43,536 bases of DNA from UBA3855 sp964472035 (GTDB taxonomy: Bacteria; Bacillota; Clostridia; Oscillospirales; Ruminococcaceae), in contig CAYYIT010000017.1 in the NCBI GenBank assembly GCA_964472035.1, forward strand, positions 1 through 43,536, given 5' to 3'. The notes beneath the pieces were generated by a model, which searched no databases, was not told the origin of the DNA, and worked only from the letters and a program-made list of their open reading frames with translations. Below, piece after piece: positions 8,230 to 16,688 of this stretch. The position numbers were made by a program, and so were the translations under genes. The first letter of the stretch is position 1; each line of letters begins with the position of its first letter.

Positions 8230-8270
8230 TAATAAGGTGAAAAGTGGTGAATTGTACCTAAAAAGTGGTG
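8230..8270 (+). promoter_or_regulatory. MraZ operator boxes
   Basis: Two exact copies of AAAAGTGGTG at 8240-8249 and 8261-8270 (21-base period) and a weaker half (TAATAAGGTG, 8230-8239) 10 bases earlier lie just past the -10. MraZ is known to bind direct repeats with a GTGG/TGGG core between the promoter and its own gene, with helical spacing. The position and sequence fit autoregulation of the cluster. Confidence 0.75.
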
Positions 8271-8445
8271 CGGATTCCCTGAATGACCCTGACGGAGTCC
8301 TTCCGGAGGGTGAAAAAACGGAGAGTCAAGACAATCACATAGGACATTCCTCTTTCGCCAGAAAAAAGAGAACAGAACAAAAGAAACAAAACCCAAAGAA
8401 AAACAAGAACAAAAGAAGAAAGAAGAGACAGGCGGTGAGCGGGAA
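8271..8445 (+). other. purine-rich mraZ leader
   Basis: About 175 bases between the MraZ boxes and mraZ. From about 8355 to 8435 the plus strand is almost free of T and very rich in A/AAG, so the RNA would be unstructured. An open frame of 70 codons (GTG 8237 to TGA 8449) runs through it and ends in an ATGA overlap with mraZ. Its product would be mostly Lys/Arg/Asn, has no plausible ribosome binding site and starts inside the operator, so I do not call it a gene. Confidence 0.4.
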
Positions 8446-8877
8446 ATGACTACAGGCACAATTACAGGTACACACTACCATAATATCGATGCCAAGGGTC
8501 GTATGAACTTTCCTGCAAAACTGCGAGAGGTACTGGGCGAGACATTCTGGATCGTCAGAGGTACCACGGACAAATTTCTGTCAGTGTATTCCGTGGAACA
8601 GTGGGAGGATATCTGTGCGCAGGTCGCTGCGCAGACCGGTCCCGAAGGCGAACGCTTCCGCCGCTGGCTGCATGCCGGTGCTTGCGAGGTCGTTCCGGAC
8701 AAGCAGGGCCGTATCCTCGTTCCGCAGAACCTGCGTGCCTATGCCGGCTTGGAAAAAGATGTAGTCATCGTCGGCGCAGGCAAGAAAGCAGAGATCTGGG
8801 ATCGTGACAGATGGACGAGTGTGGACGAAGCGTTCGATCCGATGTCTGTCAGCGTTCTTAACTCCCTGTGCTTGTAA
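8446..8877 (+). CDS. mraZ: MraZ, transcriptional regulator of the dcw cluster
   Basis: A 143-residue protein, the usual MraZ length, with two SpoVT-AbrB-like halves. The first has DAKGRMNFPAKLR, the second DKQGRILVPQNLR, each the 'D.KGR...P..lR' loop typical of the family. MraZ forms ring oligomers that bind direct repeats upstream of its own gene, and it is the first gene of the division and wall cluster in most bacteria. The matching GTGGTG repeats are present at 8230-8270. The ribosome binding site is weak (GGCGGTGAGCGGG). rsmH follows after 15 bases. Identification is firm; whether it represses or activates here is inferred. Confidence 0.95.
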   Translation: MTTGTITGTHYHNIDAKGRMNFPAKLREVLGETFWIVRGTTDKFLSVYSVEQWEDICAQVAAQTGPEGERFRRWLHAGACEVVPDKQGRILVPQNLRAYAGLEKDVVIVGAGKKAEIWDRDRWTSVDEAFDPMSVSVLNSLCL

Positions 8878-8892
8878 AAGAGGAGGCAGGAT

Positions 8893-9816
8893 ATGGATTT
8901 TGTACATGTCCCTGTACTTTTACAGGAAACGCTTGAGGGCTTGGCGATTCACCCGGACGGCATTTATGTTGACGGAACCGTCGGCGGTGCCGGTCACTCC
9001 TTCGAAATAGCCTCAAGACTTTCACAGGAAGGTCAGCTGATCGGACTTGATCGTGACCCCGATGCAGTAGCAGCTGCATCCGAGCGGCTTGCAGGACTTC
9101 CTGCAAAGGTCGTTCACAGCAATTATTCACAGATACGAGAGGTTCTGGATACACTTGGCATCCAGGCAGTGGATGGGATCCTGATGGATCTGGGAGTGTC
9201 TTCCCATCAGCTCGATGAAGCTGACCGCGGCTTTTCGTATCATGCAGATGCACCGCTGGACATGCGTATGAGCCAGACGGGCATCAGTGCAAAGGATGTT
9301 GTCAATACCTGGTCCGAACAGGAGCTGACAACCATTCTGCGGGACTACGGAGAGGAAAAATTCGCTGGCAGAATTGCTGCCAATATTGTCCGTGCAAGGG
9401 AGGAGGCTCCCATCGAACGCACCGGACAGCTTGCTGACATTATAAGGAATTCCGTACCGCAGAAATTCCGCAGGGACAAGAATCCCTGCAAAAAGTCGTT
9501 CCAGGCGATCCGTATCGCCGTGAATGACGAGTTCGGCCATCTGAGACAGGGCCTTGAGGCGGCGTTTGACTGCCTGAAGCCTGGCGGCAGACTTGCGGTG
9601 ATCACCTTCCATTCCCTTGAGGACCGGATCGTGAAACAGCAGTTTGCAAAATGGTGCAGCGGCTGCACCTGCCCTCCGGATTTTCCGCAGTGTGTCTGCG
9701 GCAAAAAGCCTAAGGGAAGCCTGGTCGTGCGCAAGCCCATCATCGCAGGCGATGAAGAGCTGGAGCGCAACAACAGGAGCCGCAGTGCAAAGCTCAGACT
9801 GATAGAAAGGAGCTAA
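8893..9816 (+). CDS. rsmH: RsmH, 16S rRNA (cytosine1402-N4)-methyltransferase
   Basis: A 307-residue S-adenosylmethionine-dependent methyltransferase that modifies C1402 in the ribosomal P site. Seen features: the N-terminal FVHVPVLLQETLEGL, the SAM-binding GTVGGAGHS, the DGILMDLGVSSHQLD stretch with the conserved DLG(V/I)SS, RGFSYHADAPLDMRM, and the C-terminal ITFHSLEDRIVKQQF. Length is normal for the family. Its place after mraZ is conserved. AGAGGAGG precedes the ATG. The stop is 7 bases before the ftsL start, and the AAAGGAG inside the end of rsmH serves as the ftsL ribosome binding site. Confidence 0.97.
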   Translation: MDFVHVPVLLQETLEGLAIHPDGIYVDGTVGGAGHSFEIASRLSQEGQLIGLDRDPDAVAAASERLAGLPAKVVHSNYSQIREVLDTLGIQAVDGILMDLGVSSHQLDEADRGFSYHADAPLDMRMSQTGISAKDVVNTWSEQELTTILRDYGEEKFAGRIAANIVRAREEAPIERTGQLADIIRNSVPQKFRRDKNPCKKSFQAIRIAVNDEFGHLRQGLEAAFDCLKPGGRLAVITFHSLEDRIVKQQFAKWCSGCTCPPDFPQCVCGKKPKGSLVVRKPIIAGDEELERNNRSRSAKLRLIERS

Positions 9817-9823
9817 TGTTGTT

Positions 9824-10321
9824 ATGGCTTATTATGAGCGTCCCGGTGATCCGATTCGGGTGCAATATTATCAGTATAATAGTGCTGTCCCGGAAGTTCA
9901 ACCGCCCTCATATGAGCAGCAGAGCAGCAATACGATACAAATGGGACGAAATACGGGTAAAAAAACATCTGTAGTGAAAATTGTTTTGACTGTGTTTCTG
10001 GCATTTTTGCTGCTTGGCGCAGTAATCCTTAGCAATGTTCAGCTGCTGCAGATCAGCAATGATATCACCGACATGGAAAAGCAGCGGACGGATCTGCTCA
10101 GTGAGAATGTTCGTATGCAGTCGGAACTGGCCGGTAAGACCTCCAATAAGGATATCCAGGAATATGCCGAAAATGTCCTTGGCATGCACGAGATCGATGC
10201 ATCCCAGATCGAGTATATCCAGATCCAGACGGATGATGTCGTGGAGATCCCGGAGGAAGAGCAGAATATTTTCGTAAAAATCAAGACATGGTTCGATGAT
10301 CTTGTGGAATATATCAGATGA
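9824..10321 (+). CDS. ftsL: FtsL-like septum protein
   Basis: A 165-residue bitopic protein: a Tyr/Pro/Gln-rich cytoplasmic tail to about residue 46, one membrane helix at about 49-72 (VVKIVLTVFLAFLLLGAVIL), then an external leucine/Ile/Asn coiled coil (LLQISNDITDMEKQRTDLLS) to about 118 and an acidic C-terminal tail. This is the FtsL/DivIC architecture. The position between rsmH and the division PBP points to FtsL, which with DivIC and DivIB activates septal wall synthesis. Sequence identity in this family is low, so the call rests on topology and position. The next gene starts 189 bases later, past a hairpin that could end transcription. Confidence 0.85.
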   Translation: MAYYERPGDPIRVQYYQYNSAVPEVQPPSYEQQSSNTIQMGRNTGKKTSVVKIVLTVFLAFLLLGAVILSNVQLLQISNDITDMEKQRTDLLSENVRMQSELAGKTSNKDIQEYAENVLGMHEIDASQIEYIQIQTDDVVEIPEEEQNIFVKIKTWFDDLVEYIR

Positions 10322-10440
10322 TGCACTCATAGAGTGTTACCAAAACCGGCGTTCTGTCCTTCGCGGAGGATGGACGGGATGGCTGTGAACGGGCAATCTG
10401 TATAAGGTCGGCGTCATTGTCTTATAGTGTAAACATCATG

Positions 10441-10478
10441 ACAGGCAGGCGGGGAACCAACCTGCCTGTTTGTGTTTC
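10441..10478 (+). terminator. stem-loop between ftsL and the PBP gene, possible attenuator
   Basis: ACAGGCAGG (10441-10449) and CCTGCCTGT (10461-10469) form a perfect 9-bp stem with an 11-base loop, followed by TTGTGTTT. This sits in the only long gap (189 bases) inside the mraZ-ftsQ run. I see no good promoter after it, so some read-through must occur. The rest of the gap (10322-10440) holds no gene that I can support. Confidence 0.6.
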
Positions 10479-10510
10479 AGGAAACCATACATAAAAAGGA
10501 GGATATCCGC

Positions 10511-12829
10511 TTGGAGCAGAAGGATTTTACGCCCACGAAGGAAATGAAAATGCGTACGAACTGGATCGTACTGCTTGCGATCGTTGCCTTTGCATTTGCG
10601 GTCGTGGCGAAGCTGTTCACGCTCTGTATCGTGAATAACAAGTTCTATTCCGAGATGGCAAACAGCACGCATTTTTCCAATATTACCATTCCGGCAAGCC
10701 GCGGTACGATCTATGACGCGAACGGCACACCGCTTGCATGGAGTGCGACCGTATATAAGGTGTTTATCGACCCCTCCCTCTTCCAGAAGGAAATGGACGG
10801 TATGGATGAGCTCATGCTCGAATGGCAGGCAAAGATCGATGCAGGCGAGCAGCTCAAGCCCGGACAGGAGATCCTTCCGGTCGAGGTGCTGCGCCAGACC
10901 TTCGTCAATACCCTCGCCGTGAAGCTCGAGATCGACCCTGCCACCGTTGTGGAGGCAATGGGAATGAACACGCAGTATTACGTCCTCAAGAGCCAGGTCG
11001 ATAAGAACATCGCTGATGAGCTGATGGCGTATTTTGATCTGTACGGCATCACCTCCATCACTACGCAGGAGGACACCAAACGCTACTATCCCCAGGGCGA
11101 TATGGCAGCGCAGGTCATCGGCTTCACCAACAGCGACGGTGACGGTCAGTATGGTCTGGAGTACTACTACGACTCCTTCCTCGCCGGAACCAACGGCAGA
11201 GTGATTTCCGCGACCGATGCCATGGGCAATGAGATGCCCTACCGCTACGCAACGACCTATCCTGCGCAGGATGGCAGCTCCCTGTATCTGACACTCGATA
11301 CCACGCTGCAGTACTACCTCGAAAAGAACCTGCAGGAAATGTACGAAACCTACGAGATCCGCAATCGTGCCTGCGGTATCATCATGAACCCGAAGACCGG
11401 TGCGATCTATGCAATGGGCACCTATCCGAGTTTCGATCTGAATGATCCGTCCACGATCACCGATCCCTACGCGGCACAGGAGCTTTCCCTGCTGACGGGG
11501 GATGCCTATAAGGAAGCCTATATTGCTGCCCGAGAGCAGCAGTGGAAGAATAAGGCGATCACAGAGCCCTACATCCCCGGCTCCGTCTTCAAGATCTTCA
11601 CCTCCGCTGCGGCGATCGAGGAGAACCTCGTGAACCCCGAGACTGATATGTTTAATTGTACCGGTGTTGTAGAGGTCGCAGACTGGCCGATCCACTGCCA
11701 TAAGCTTTCTGGTCATGGCCTCCAGACCTTCTCGGAGTCGCTGACCGCATCCTGCAACCCCGCCTTTATCGAAGTCGGCCAGAGACTCGGCGTGGAGCGC
11801 TTCTGCTCCTATTTCAAGGCATTCGGCCTGACCGAGCGAAGCGGCATCGACCTGCCGGGCGAGGTGGAAAGTCTGTACGTCTCTGAAAACAGAATGGGAA
11901 TCGTAGAGCTTTCATCCAGTGCCTTCGGTCAGACCAATAAGCTCACAGCGATCGAAATGATCACCGGTATCTCCGCTGCCATCAACGGCGGTTATCTGGT
12001 AGAACCCCAGATCGTCAGCAAGATCGTATCCAGCGACGGCAATGTGCTGCAAACTATGGAAACCACGACCAAGCGTCAGGTCATTTCCGAAGAAACCTCC
12101 GCAACCGTTCGTGAACTGCTGCAGGCGGTCGTGGATGATAACGGCGGCAGCAACGCCTACATCAAGGGCTATGCCATCGGCGGTAAGTCCGGTACCTCCC
12201 AGAAGCTCGACGAATACGATGAGAACAATATGCAGTACGTTGCGTCCTATACCTGCTTTGCACCGGCGGACGATCCGGAAATCGTTATGCTGCTGGTCGC
12301 AGATGAGCCGAACACACAGCTCAACTACTACGGCAGCGTCGTATGCGCGCCCTATGCAAGAGCCATTATGGAAGAAGCACTGCCGTACCTCGGCTATTAT
12401 CCGGAATACACACAGGAAGAATATGCAGAGCTGGATGTCAATGTTCCGCTGCTGCTCGATGTGGATCTGGCAACTGCACAGCAGACATTGACGGAGCTGG
12501 GTCTGCAGTATGAAGTCAAGGGCGAGGGCGATGTGATCGTCAAGCAGTGCCCGCTGACCGGCTCCACCGTTTCCGCAAACGGTAAGGTCATCCTGTATAC
12601 GGATTCCAATTATGTGACAGAATATAAGGAGGTTCCCAATCTCGCAGGCTATACCGCTGCGGATGCGAACCAGGCGCTGACGAATCTCGGCCTGAATTAT
12701 GTATCGGCTGGTGCATCGGCGGATCGTTCCGACGTTCTTGTCGAAACGCAGTCCATTGAGCCCGGTACGCAGGTTGAGGTCGGCACCGTGATCACCCTGA
12801 CGTATGTTGTCAACGACCAGAGCGGCTAA
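10511..12829 (+). CDS. ftsI: class B penicillin-binding protein with PASTA domains (FtsI/SpoVD type)
   Basis: A 772-residue transpeptidase that cross-links septal or spore peptidoglycan. It has one N-terminal membrane helix (about 19-41), a PBP dimerisation domain opening with PASRGTIYDANGTPLA, and a transpeptidase domain with Ser358 in PGSVFK (SxxK), Ser414-Cys-Asn (SxN) and Lys559-Ser-Gly-Thr. Two C-terminal PASTA domains cover about 643-702 and 706-772. The start is a TTG at 10511, chosen because AAGGAGG lies 8 bases upstream and the next upstream GTG has no such site. PASTA-bearing class B PBPs in this slot include SpoVD and PBP2x; which role applies here cannot be settled by sequence alone. 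All three catalytic motifs are intact, so it should bind beta-lactams. murE starts 34 bases downstream. Confidence 0.93.
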   Translation: MEQKDFTPTKEMKMRTNWIVLLAIVAFAFAVVAKLFTLCIVNNKFYSEMANSTHFSNITIPASRGTIYDANGTPLAWSATVYKVFIDPSLFQKEMDGMDELMLEWQAKIDAGEQLKPGQEILPVEVLRQTFVNTLAVKLEIDPATVVEAMGMNTQYYVLKSQVDKNIADELMAYFDLYGITSITTQEDTKRYYPQGDMAAQVIGFTNSDGDGQYGLEYYYDSFLAGTNGRVISATDAMGNEMPYRYATTYPAQDGSSLYLTLDTTLQYYLEKNLQEMYETYEIRNRACGIIMNPKTGAIYAMGTYPSFDLNDPSTITDPYAAQELSLLTGDAYKEAYIAAREQQWKNKAITEPYIPGSVFKIFTSAAAIEENLVNPETDMFNCTGVVEVADWPIHCHKLSGHGLQTFSESLTASCNPAFIEVGQRLGVERFCSYFKAFGLTERSGIDLPGEVESLYVSENRMGIVELSSSAFGQTNKLTAIEMITGISAAINGGYLVEPQIVSKIVSSDGNVLQTMETTTKRQVISEETSATVRELLQAVVDDNGGSNAYIKGYAIGGKSGTSQKLDEYDENNMQYVASYTCFAPADDPEIVMLLVADEPNTQLNYYGSVVCAPYARAIMEEALPYLGYYPEYTQEEYAELDVNVPLLLDVDLATAQQTLTELGLQYEVKGEGDVIVKQCPLTGSTVSANGKVILYTDSNYVTEYKEVPNLAGYTAADANQALTNLGLNYVSAGASADRSDVLVETQSIEPGTQVEVGTVITLTYVVNDQSG

Positions 12830-12863
12830 TACCGCCGCATTCAGAAAGAAAGTAGGCATAAGT

Positions 12864-14294
12864 ATGAAACTTGCAAATTTACTGGAAGAGACCGTTTCCG
12901 CACTGCCCGGCGATCTGGAGATCACTGCGGTCACTGATGACAGCCGTAAGATCGTGAAGGACTGCATTTTCGTCTGCATCAAGGGCGAGCGCTTTGACGG
13001 ACATTCCGTTGCACAGCAGGTGCTGGAGCAGGGTGCTGCGCTGGTGGTCTGTGAGCGTGATCTCGGTCTTGGCGACCGCCAGCTGCTTGTGGAGGACAGC
13101 CGTGCCTTCTACGGAAAGCTTTGCGCGGCGTGGTTCGTCCATCCGGAGCGGAAGATGAAGTTCATCGGCGTGACCGGCACCAACGGCAAGACGACCATTA
13201 CCAATGTCATCAAATATATCCTGACTGCAAACGGACATAAGGTAGGCCTGATCGGCACCATCCAGAACGAGATCGGTGATGAGATCATCCACACCGACAA
13301 CACCACACCCATGACCTATGACCTTATGCAGCTCTACGAGAAGATGTACGAGGGCGGCTGCGATGTTGTTGTGATGGAGGTATCCTCCTTCGGACTCGAG
13401 CAGAAGCGCATCGGACCGACGCATTTCGATGCGGCGGTGTTCACGAACCTGACGCAGGATCATCTGGATTACCACAAGACCATGGATGCTTACTACGATG
13501 CCAAGCGGATGCTGTTTGACATCTGCGATACCGCTGTGATCAATACGGAGGACGACTATGGCAAGCGTCTGTTTGCAGAGACCTCCTGCGAGAAATACAG
13601 CTACGGCAGCGAGGGCGATTATGCCTACACTCCCATTTCCGTGAAGGCAAGCGGCACATCCTACCGTCTGACAACTGCGGAGGGAACGCAGGAGATCTCC
13701 ATGCGCATGACGGGCTATTTCAATATCGCAAATGCAACGGCCGCGTATGCTGTGTGCCGGAGCATGGGGCTTTCCGATGCACAGATCCTGCCCCATCTGC
13801 AAAGTTGTCCCGGTGTCAAGGGCAGATGCGAGGTGGTTCCCACAGGACGGGACTTCTCCGTGATCTGTGATTACGCCCACACACCGGATGCCATTGAGAA
13901 CATCCTCGAGAATGTCAAGCTCTATACCGAGGGCAGACTCATCTGCCTGTTCGGCTGCGGCGGAAACCGCGACCGCACGAAGCGTCCTCTCATGGCGCAG
14001 GCAGCTGCCAAATACGCAGACCTGCTGCTCGTGACCTCCGATAATCCCAGAAATGAGGATCCGGAGGCGATCATCGCTGATATCCTGGAGGGCCTCAAGG
14101 ATACGGATGTTCCGTATGAGGTCGTGACCGACCGCAGGGAAGCCATTTTCCATGGATGTGCCATTGCGCAGCCGGGCGATGTGATCGTCCTTGCCGGTAA
14201 GGGACACGAGGATTATCAGATTTTTGAAAACAACCGTCACACTCATTTTGACGAACGTGAAATCGTTGCCGAAGCACTGAAGCAGCTGGCATAG
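12864..14294 (+). CDS. murE: MurE, UDP-MurNAc-tripeptide synthetase, meso-DAP type
   Basis: A 476-residue ATP-dependent ligase that adds the third amino acid to UDP-MurNAc-L-Ala-D-Glu in the cytoplasm. The three Mur domains are visible: an N-terminal UDP-binding domain with the TDDSRK motif, the central P-loop GVTGTNGKTT (about 102-111), and the C-terminal domain with FGCGGNRDRTKRP. The DNPR signature at residues 393-396 (SDNPRNEDP) is typical of enzymes that add meso-diaminopimelate; lysine-adding enzymes differ here. This implies mDAP-type peptidoglycan. ATG 12864 is chosen because a longer frame would overlap the PBP gene without need. The ribosome binding site is weak (GAAAGAAAG). murF follows after 10 bases. 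Confidence 0.96.
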   Translation: MKLANLLEETVSALPGDLEITAVTDDSRKIVKDCIFVCIKGERFDGHSVAQQVLEQGAALVVCERDLGLGDRQLLVEDSRAFYGKLCAAWFVHPERKMKFIGVTGTNGKTTITNVIKYILTANGHKVGLIGTIQNEIGDEIIHTDNTTPMTYDLMQLYEKMYEGGCDVVVMEVSSFGLEQKRIGPTHFDAAVFTNLTQDHLDYHKTMDAYYDAKRMLFDICDTAVINTEDDYGKRLFAETSCEKYSYGSEGDYAYTPISVKASGTSYRLTTAEGTQEISMRMTGYFNIANATAAYAVCRSMGLSDAQILPHLQSCPGVKGRCEVVPTGRDFSVICDYAHTPDAIENILENVKLYTEGRLICLFGCGGNRDRTKRPLMAQAAAKYADLLLVTSDNPRNEDPEAIIADILEGLKDTDVPYEVVTDRREAIFHGCAIAQPGDVIVLAGKGHEDYQIFENNRHTHFDEREIVAEALKQLA

Positions 14295-14304
14295 GAGGAA
14301 GAAT

Positions 14305-15657
14305 ATGGAAACCATTTCACTGAATGCCATTGCAAAGGCACTGGGGACAACTGCCCCGTTTGACGCAGAGATCAACTGTATCAGCACGGATACAAGGCAG
14401 CTTCCGGAGGGGTGCCTGTTTCTTGCCCTGCGCGGTGCAAAATTCGACGGCCATGATTTTGTACAGCAGGCGATCGAAGCCGGCGCGGTTGCCGCAGTGA
14501 CGGATACGCAGATCGGCGATCTTCCCTGTGTTGTGGTGAAGCATACCGGTCAGGCACTGCTGGATATTGCAGGATACTATCGGGATCTGTTCAACATTCC
14601 GCTGGTCGGTGTGACCGGCAGTGTTGGCAAGACCACCACAAAGGAAATGATCGCCTGTGTGCTGTCTGAGAAATGCAACACCCTCAAGACCGCGCAGAAT
14701 TTCAATAATGAGATCGGCATGCCCAAGACCCTGTTCGGTCTGACAAGGGAACATGGAGCTGCGGTCATCGAGATGGGCATGAACCACTTCGGGGAGATCT
14801 CCCGTATGAGCCGCAGTGCAAAGCCCACCATGGCGGTCATCACCAATATCGGTTATTCCCATATCGAACATCTTGGCTCGCAGGAGGGTATTCTGAAGGC
14901 AAAGCTTGAGATGCTCGAGGGCATGGCGCCCGATGCGCCGCTGATCGTCTCGGCAGATGATCCGATGCTTTGTGATCTGCGAAAGAAGCTTGAGCGTCTT
15001 GTGCTGACCTATTCTGTGCATCCCGCAATCGGTGTGGATGTATATGCCACGGATATTAAGGAAGATGACGGCGTCACGACCTTCACTATTAACTGGAATC
15101 AAGAGTCCATCCTCGCTGTCCTGCCGACTGTCGGTATCCACAACGTCAAGAACGCACTGGCAGCATTCCTTGTTGGATATACTGCCGGTATGATGCCGCA
15201 GGAAATCGTCTGCGGACTGGCAAAATACCAGCCGACCGGCAATCGTCAGAATATCATGGAAAAGAACGGACAGACTGTCATTGCCGACTGCTACAATGCA
15301 AGTCCGGATTCCATGCGTGCTGCACTCGGCGTTCTGGGAAATTACCCCTGTGAGGGCAGAAGGGTCGCCGTTCTTGGCGATATGCTTGAGCTTGGAGAAC
15401 ACAGCGAGAGCCTCCATGCGGCTGTCGGTGAGATGGCGAAGAACGCGGGCATCGACCTGCTGTTCTGCTTCGGCAGCGCTGCAAAGACCATTGCCGCCAA
15501 TGCCGGCAGCGATGTGCAGTGCTTCTGCACGGAGGATGCGAGCGAACTGACCGAAGCACTCCGGAATACCCTGAAGGCAGGGGACTGCGTTCTCTTCAAG
15601 GCAAGCCACGGCATGCATCTTGAAACGATCATCGCAAGCCTCTACGGTGAAGTATAA
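14305..15657 (+). CDS. murF: MurF, UDP-MurNAc-pentapeptide synthetase
   Basis: A 450-residue ligase that joins D-Ala-D-Ala to the UDP-MurNAc tripeptide, the last cytoplasmic step before the lipid stage. Seen features: STDTRQLPEGCLFLAL near the N-terminus, P-loop GVTGSVGKTTTKEM, the QNFNNEIGMPKTL motif that is very typical of MurF, IEMGMNHFGEI, and the C-terminal DCYNASPDSMRAAL. The length is normal. AGGAGG stands 6 bases before the ATG. Its stop codon shares one base with the start of the next gene (TAATG), which suggests translational coupling to the mraY-like gene. Confidence 0.97.
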   Translation: METISLNAIAKALGTTAPFDAEINCISTDTRQLPEGCLFLALRGAKFDGHDFVQQAIEAGAVAAVTDTQIGDLPCVVVKHTGQALLDIAGYYRDLFNIPLVGVTGSVGKTTTKEMIACVLSEKCNTLKTAQNFNNEIGMPKTLFGLTREHGAAVIEMGMNHFGEISRMSRSAKPTMAVITNIGYSHIEHLGSQEGILKAKLEMLEGMAPDAPLIVSADDPMLCDLRKKLERLVLTYSVHPAIGVDVYATDIKEDDGVTTFTINWNQESILAVLPTVGIHNVKNALAAFLVGYTAGMMPQEIVCGLAKYQPTGNRQNIMEKNGQTVIADCYNASPDSMRAALGVLGNYPCEGRRVAVLGDMLELGEHSESLHAAVGEMAKNAGIDLLFCFGSAAKTIAANAGSDVQCFCTEDASELTEALRNTLKAGDCVLFKASHGMHLETIIASLYGEV

Positions 15658-16655
15658 TGCCGTTCTGGCTGCAGCTGACCGCAGCGCTCAGCGCTGCACT
15701 TGCAAGCGGACTCATGGGAGCCGCAGCGGTACCCTTCCTGAGAAAACTCAGAATGTGCGAGCCGCAGGAACCGCCGGCCCCCGGCGAAGAAGCCGCAGGC
15801 GACCGGCTCCGTCCGACCATGGGCGGCATCCTTCCCGTATTCGGGAGCCTGCTGGGGCTTACACTTTCGTTTGCGTTATATCTGAATTTTTGTCAGGCCG
15901 ACAGAACGTCGGTCAGCTTTCAGCAGGAGCTGCATACACTGATCTGTATGGCACTCTTCGGTGTCGGCAGTGCAGCGGCAGGATTTCTGACGGATCTGAT
16001 GGTGATCCGGAGAAGACTGCTCCGCCGGCCATCCGCAGTGCTGCGGATCGCGGCGGTGTTCTTTGTGCATCTGGTGCTCCTGCTGCTCTGGCATTATTTT
16101 ACCGGGATCGATGACCCGACCATCATGGACTGGGGCTTCCGGAAGGTGGATGCCGGAATCCTGTACTATCCCATCACAGCAAGCGTGCTGACTGTGGTCT
16201 GGATGTCTGCCTCCGCAATGGAGGAGGATACGGACGGCGTCAGCATCAGCACCGGCGGCATTCTGCTGCTGTGTGCAACAGTCATATTGATGCAGCAGGG
16301 AATGTCCCTCCATGCACTGCTGGGGCTTACCGCGGCAGGCGCCTGCATGGGCAGCCTTGTCTGGAATTTACATCCTGCAAAATGTCGGATCGGCAGAACA
16401 GGAACCTGGTGGCTGGCAGGTACCGTGATCGGTACGATGCTGCCCTGCGGCCGGTACCTGGTATTACTGCTGCTGCCGGCGGTATACATGATCAATCAGC
16501 TTCCGGCGCTCCGGCGCGATGCAGGAACAGCCGGACAGCCGCAAACACTCCAGAACCGGATGCGGGAAGCAGGGCTGAGTCCCTGGCAGCGGATCGGACT
16601 GCTTGCCGGCTTTGCAATCGTCTGCGGTGCAGCCGCAGTGCTGGCGTATCATTAA
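15657..16655 (+). CDS. degenerate MraY-like membrane protein in the mraY position
   Basis: A 332-residue polytopic protein between murF and ftsW, the usual place of mraY (lipid I synthase). The family shows through in RPTMGG (52-57), GFLTD (109-113), DTDG (191-194), NLHPA (237-241) and AGLSPWQRI near the C-terminus. But key residues differ from the MraY pattern. GF(V/L)DDY..K is here GFLTDLMVI, so the first Asp is Thr112 and the Lys is lost. NLTDGLDGL is DTDGVSIST, losing the second Asp. FMGD(V/T)GS is RIGRTGT, so the essential Asp is Arg247. The C-terminal HHH motif is missing. The frame is intact, in the operon, coupled to murF. By family knowledge it should not catalyse phospho-MurNAc-pentapeptide transfer. 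It may be a pseudoenzyme with a structural or regulatory role, with an active MraY elsewhere in the genome. Confidence 0.75.
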   Translation: MPFWLQLTAALSAALASGLMGAAAVPFLRKLRMCEPQEPPAPGEEAAGDRLRPTMGGILPVFGSLLGLTLSFALYLNFCQADRTSVSFQQELHTLICMALFGVGSAAAGFLTDLMVIRRRLLRRPSAVLRIAAVFFVHLVLLLLWHYFTGIDDPTIMDWGFRKVDAGILYYPITASVLTVVWMSASAMEEDTDGVSISTGGILLLCATVILMQQGMSLHALLGLTAAGACMGSLVWNLHPAKCRIGRTGTWWLAGTVIGTMLPCGRYLVLLLLPAVYMINQLPALRRDAGTAGQPQTLQNRMREAGLSPWQRIGLLAGFAIVCGAAAVLAYH

Positions 16656-16688
16656 CGCCGGCGGTCAATTAAGAAAGGAAGGCGAAAC

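Noticed and set aside
8237..8449. 70-codon frame upstream of mraZ as a protein-coding gene
   Set aside because: Its GTG lies in the MraZ operator at the transcription start, without ribosome binding site, and the product is low-complexity Lys/Asn. It is kept only as a leader observation.
15657..16655. Annotating this gene simply as active mraY
   Set aside because: The catalytic aspartates of the FMGD and part of the DD and TDGxDG motifs are replaced and HHH is absent, so activity cannot be assumed from position.
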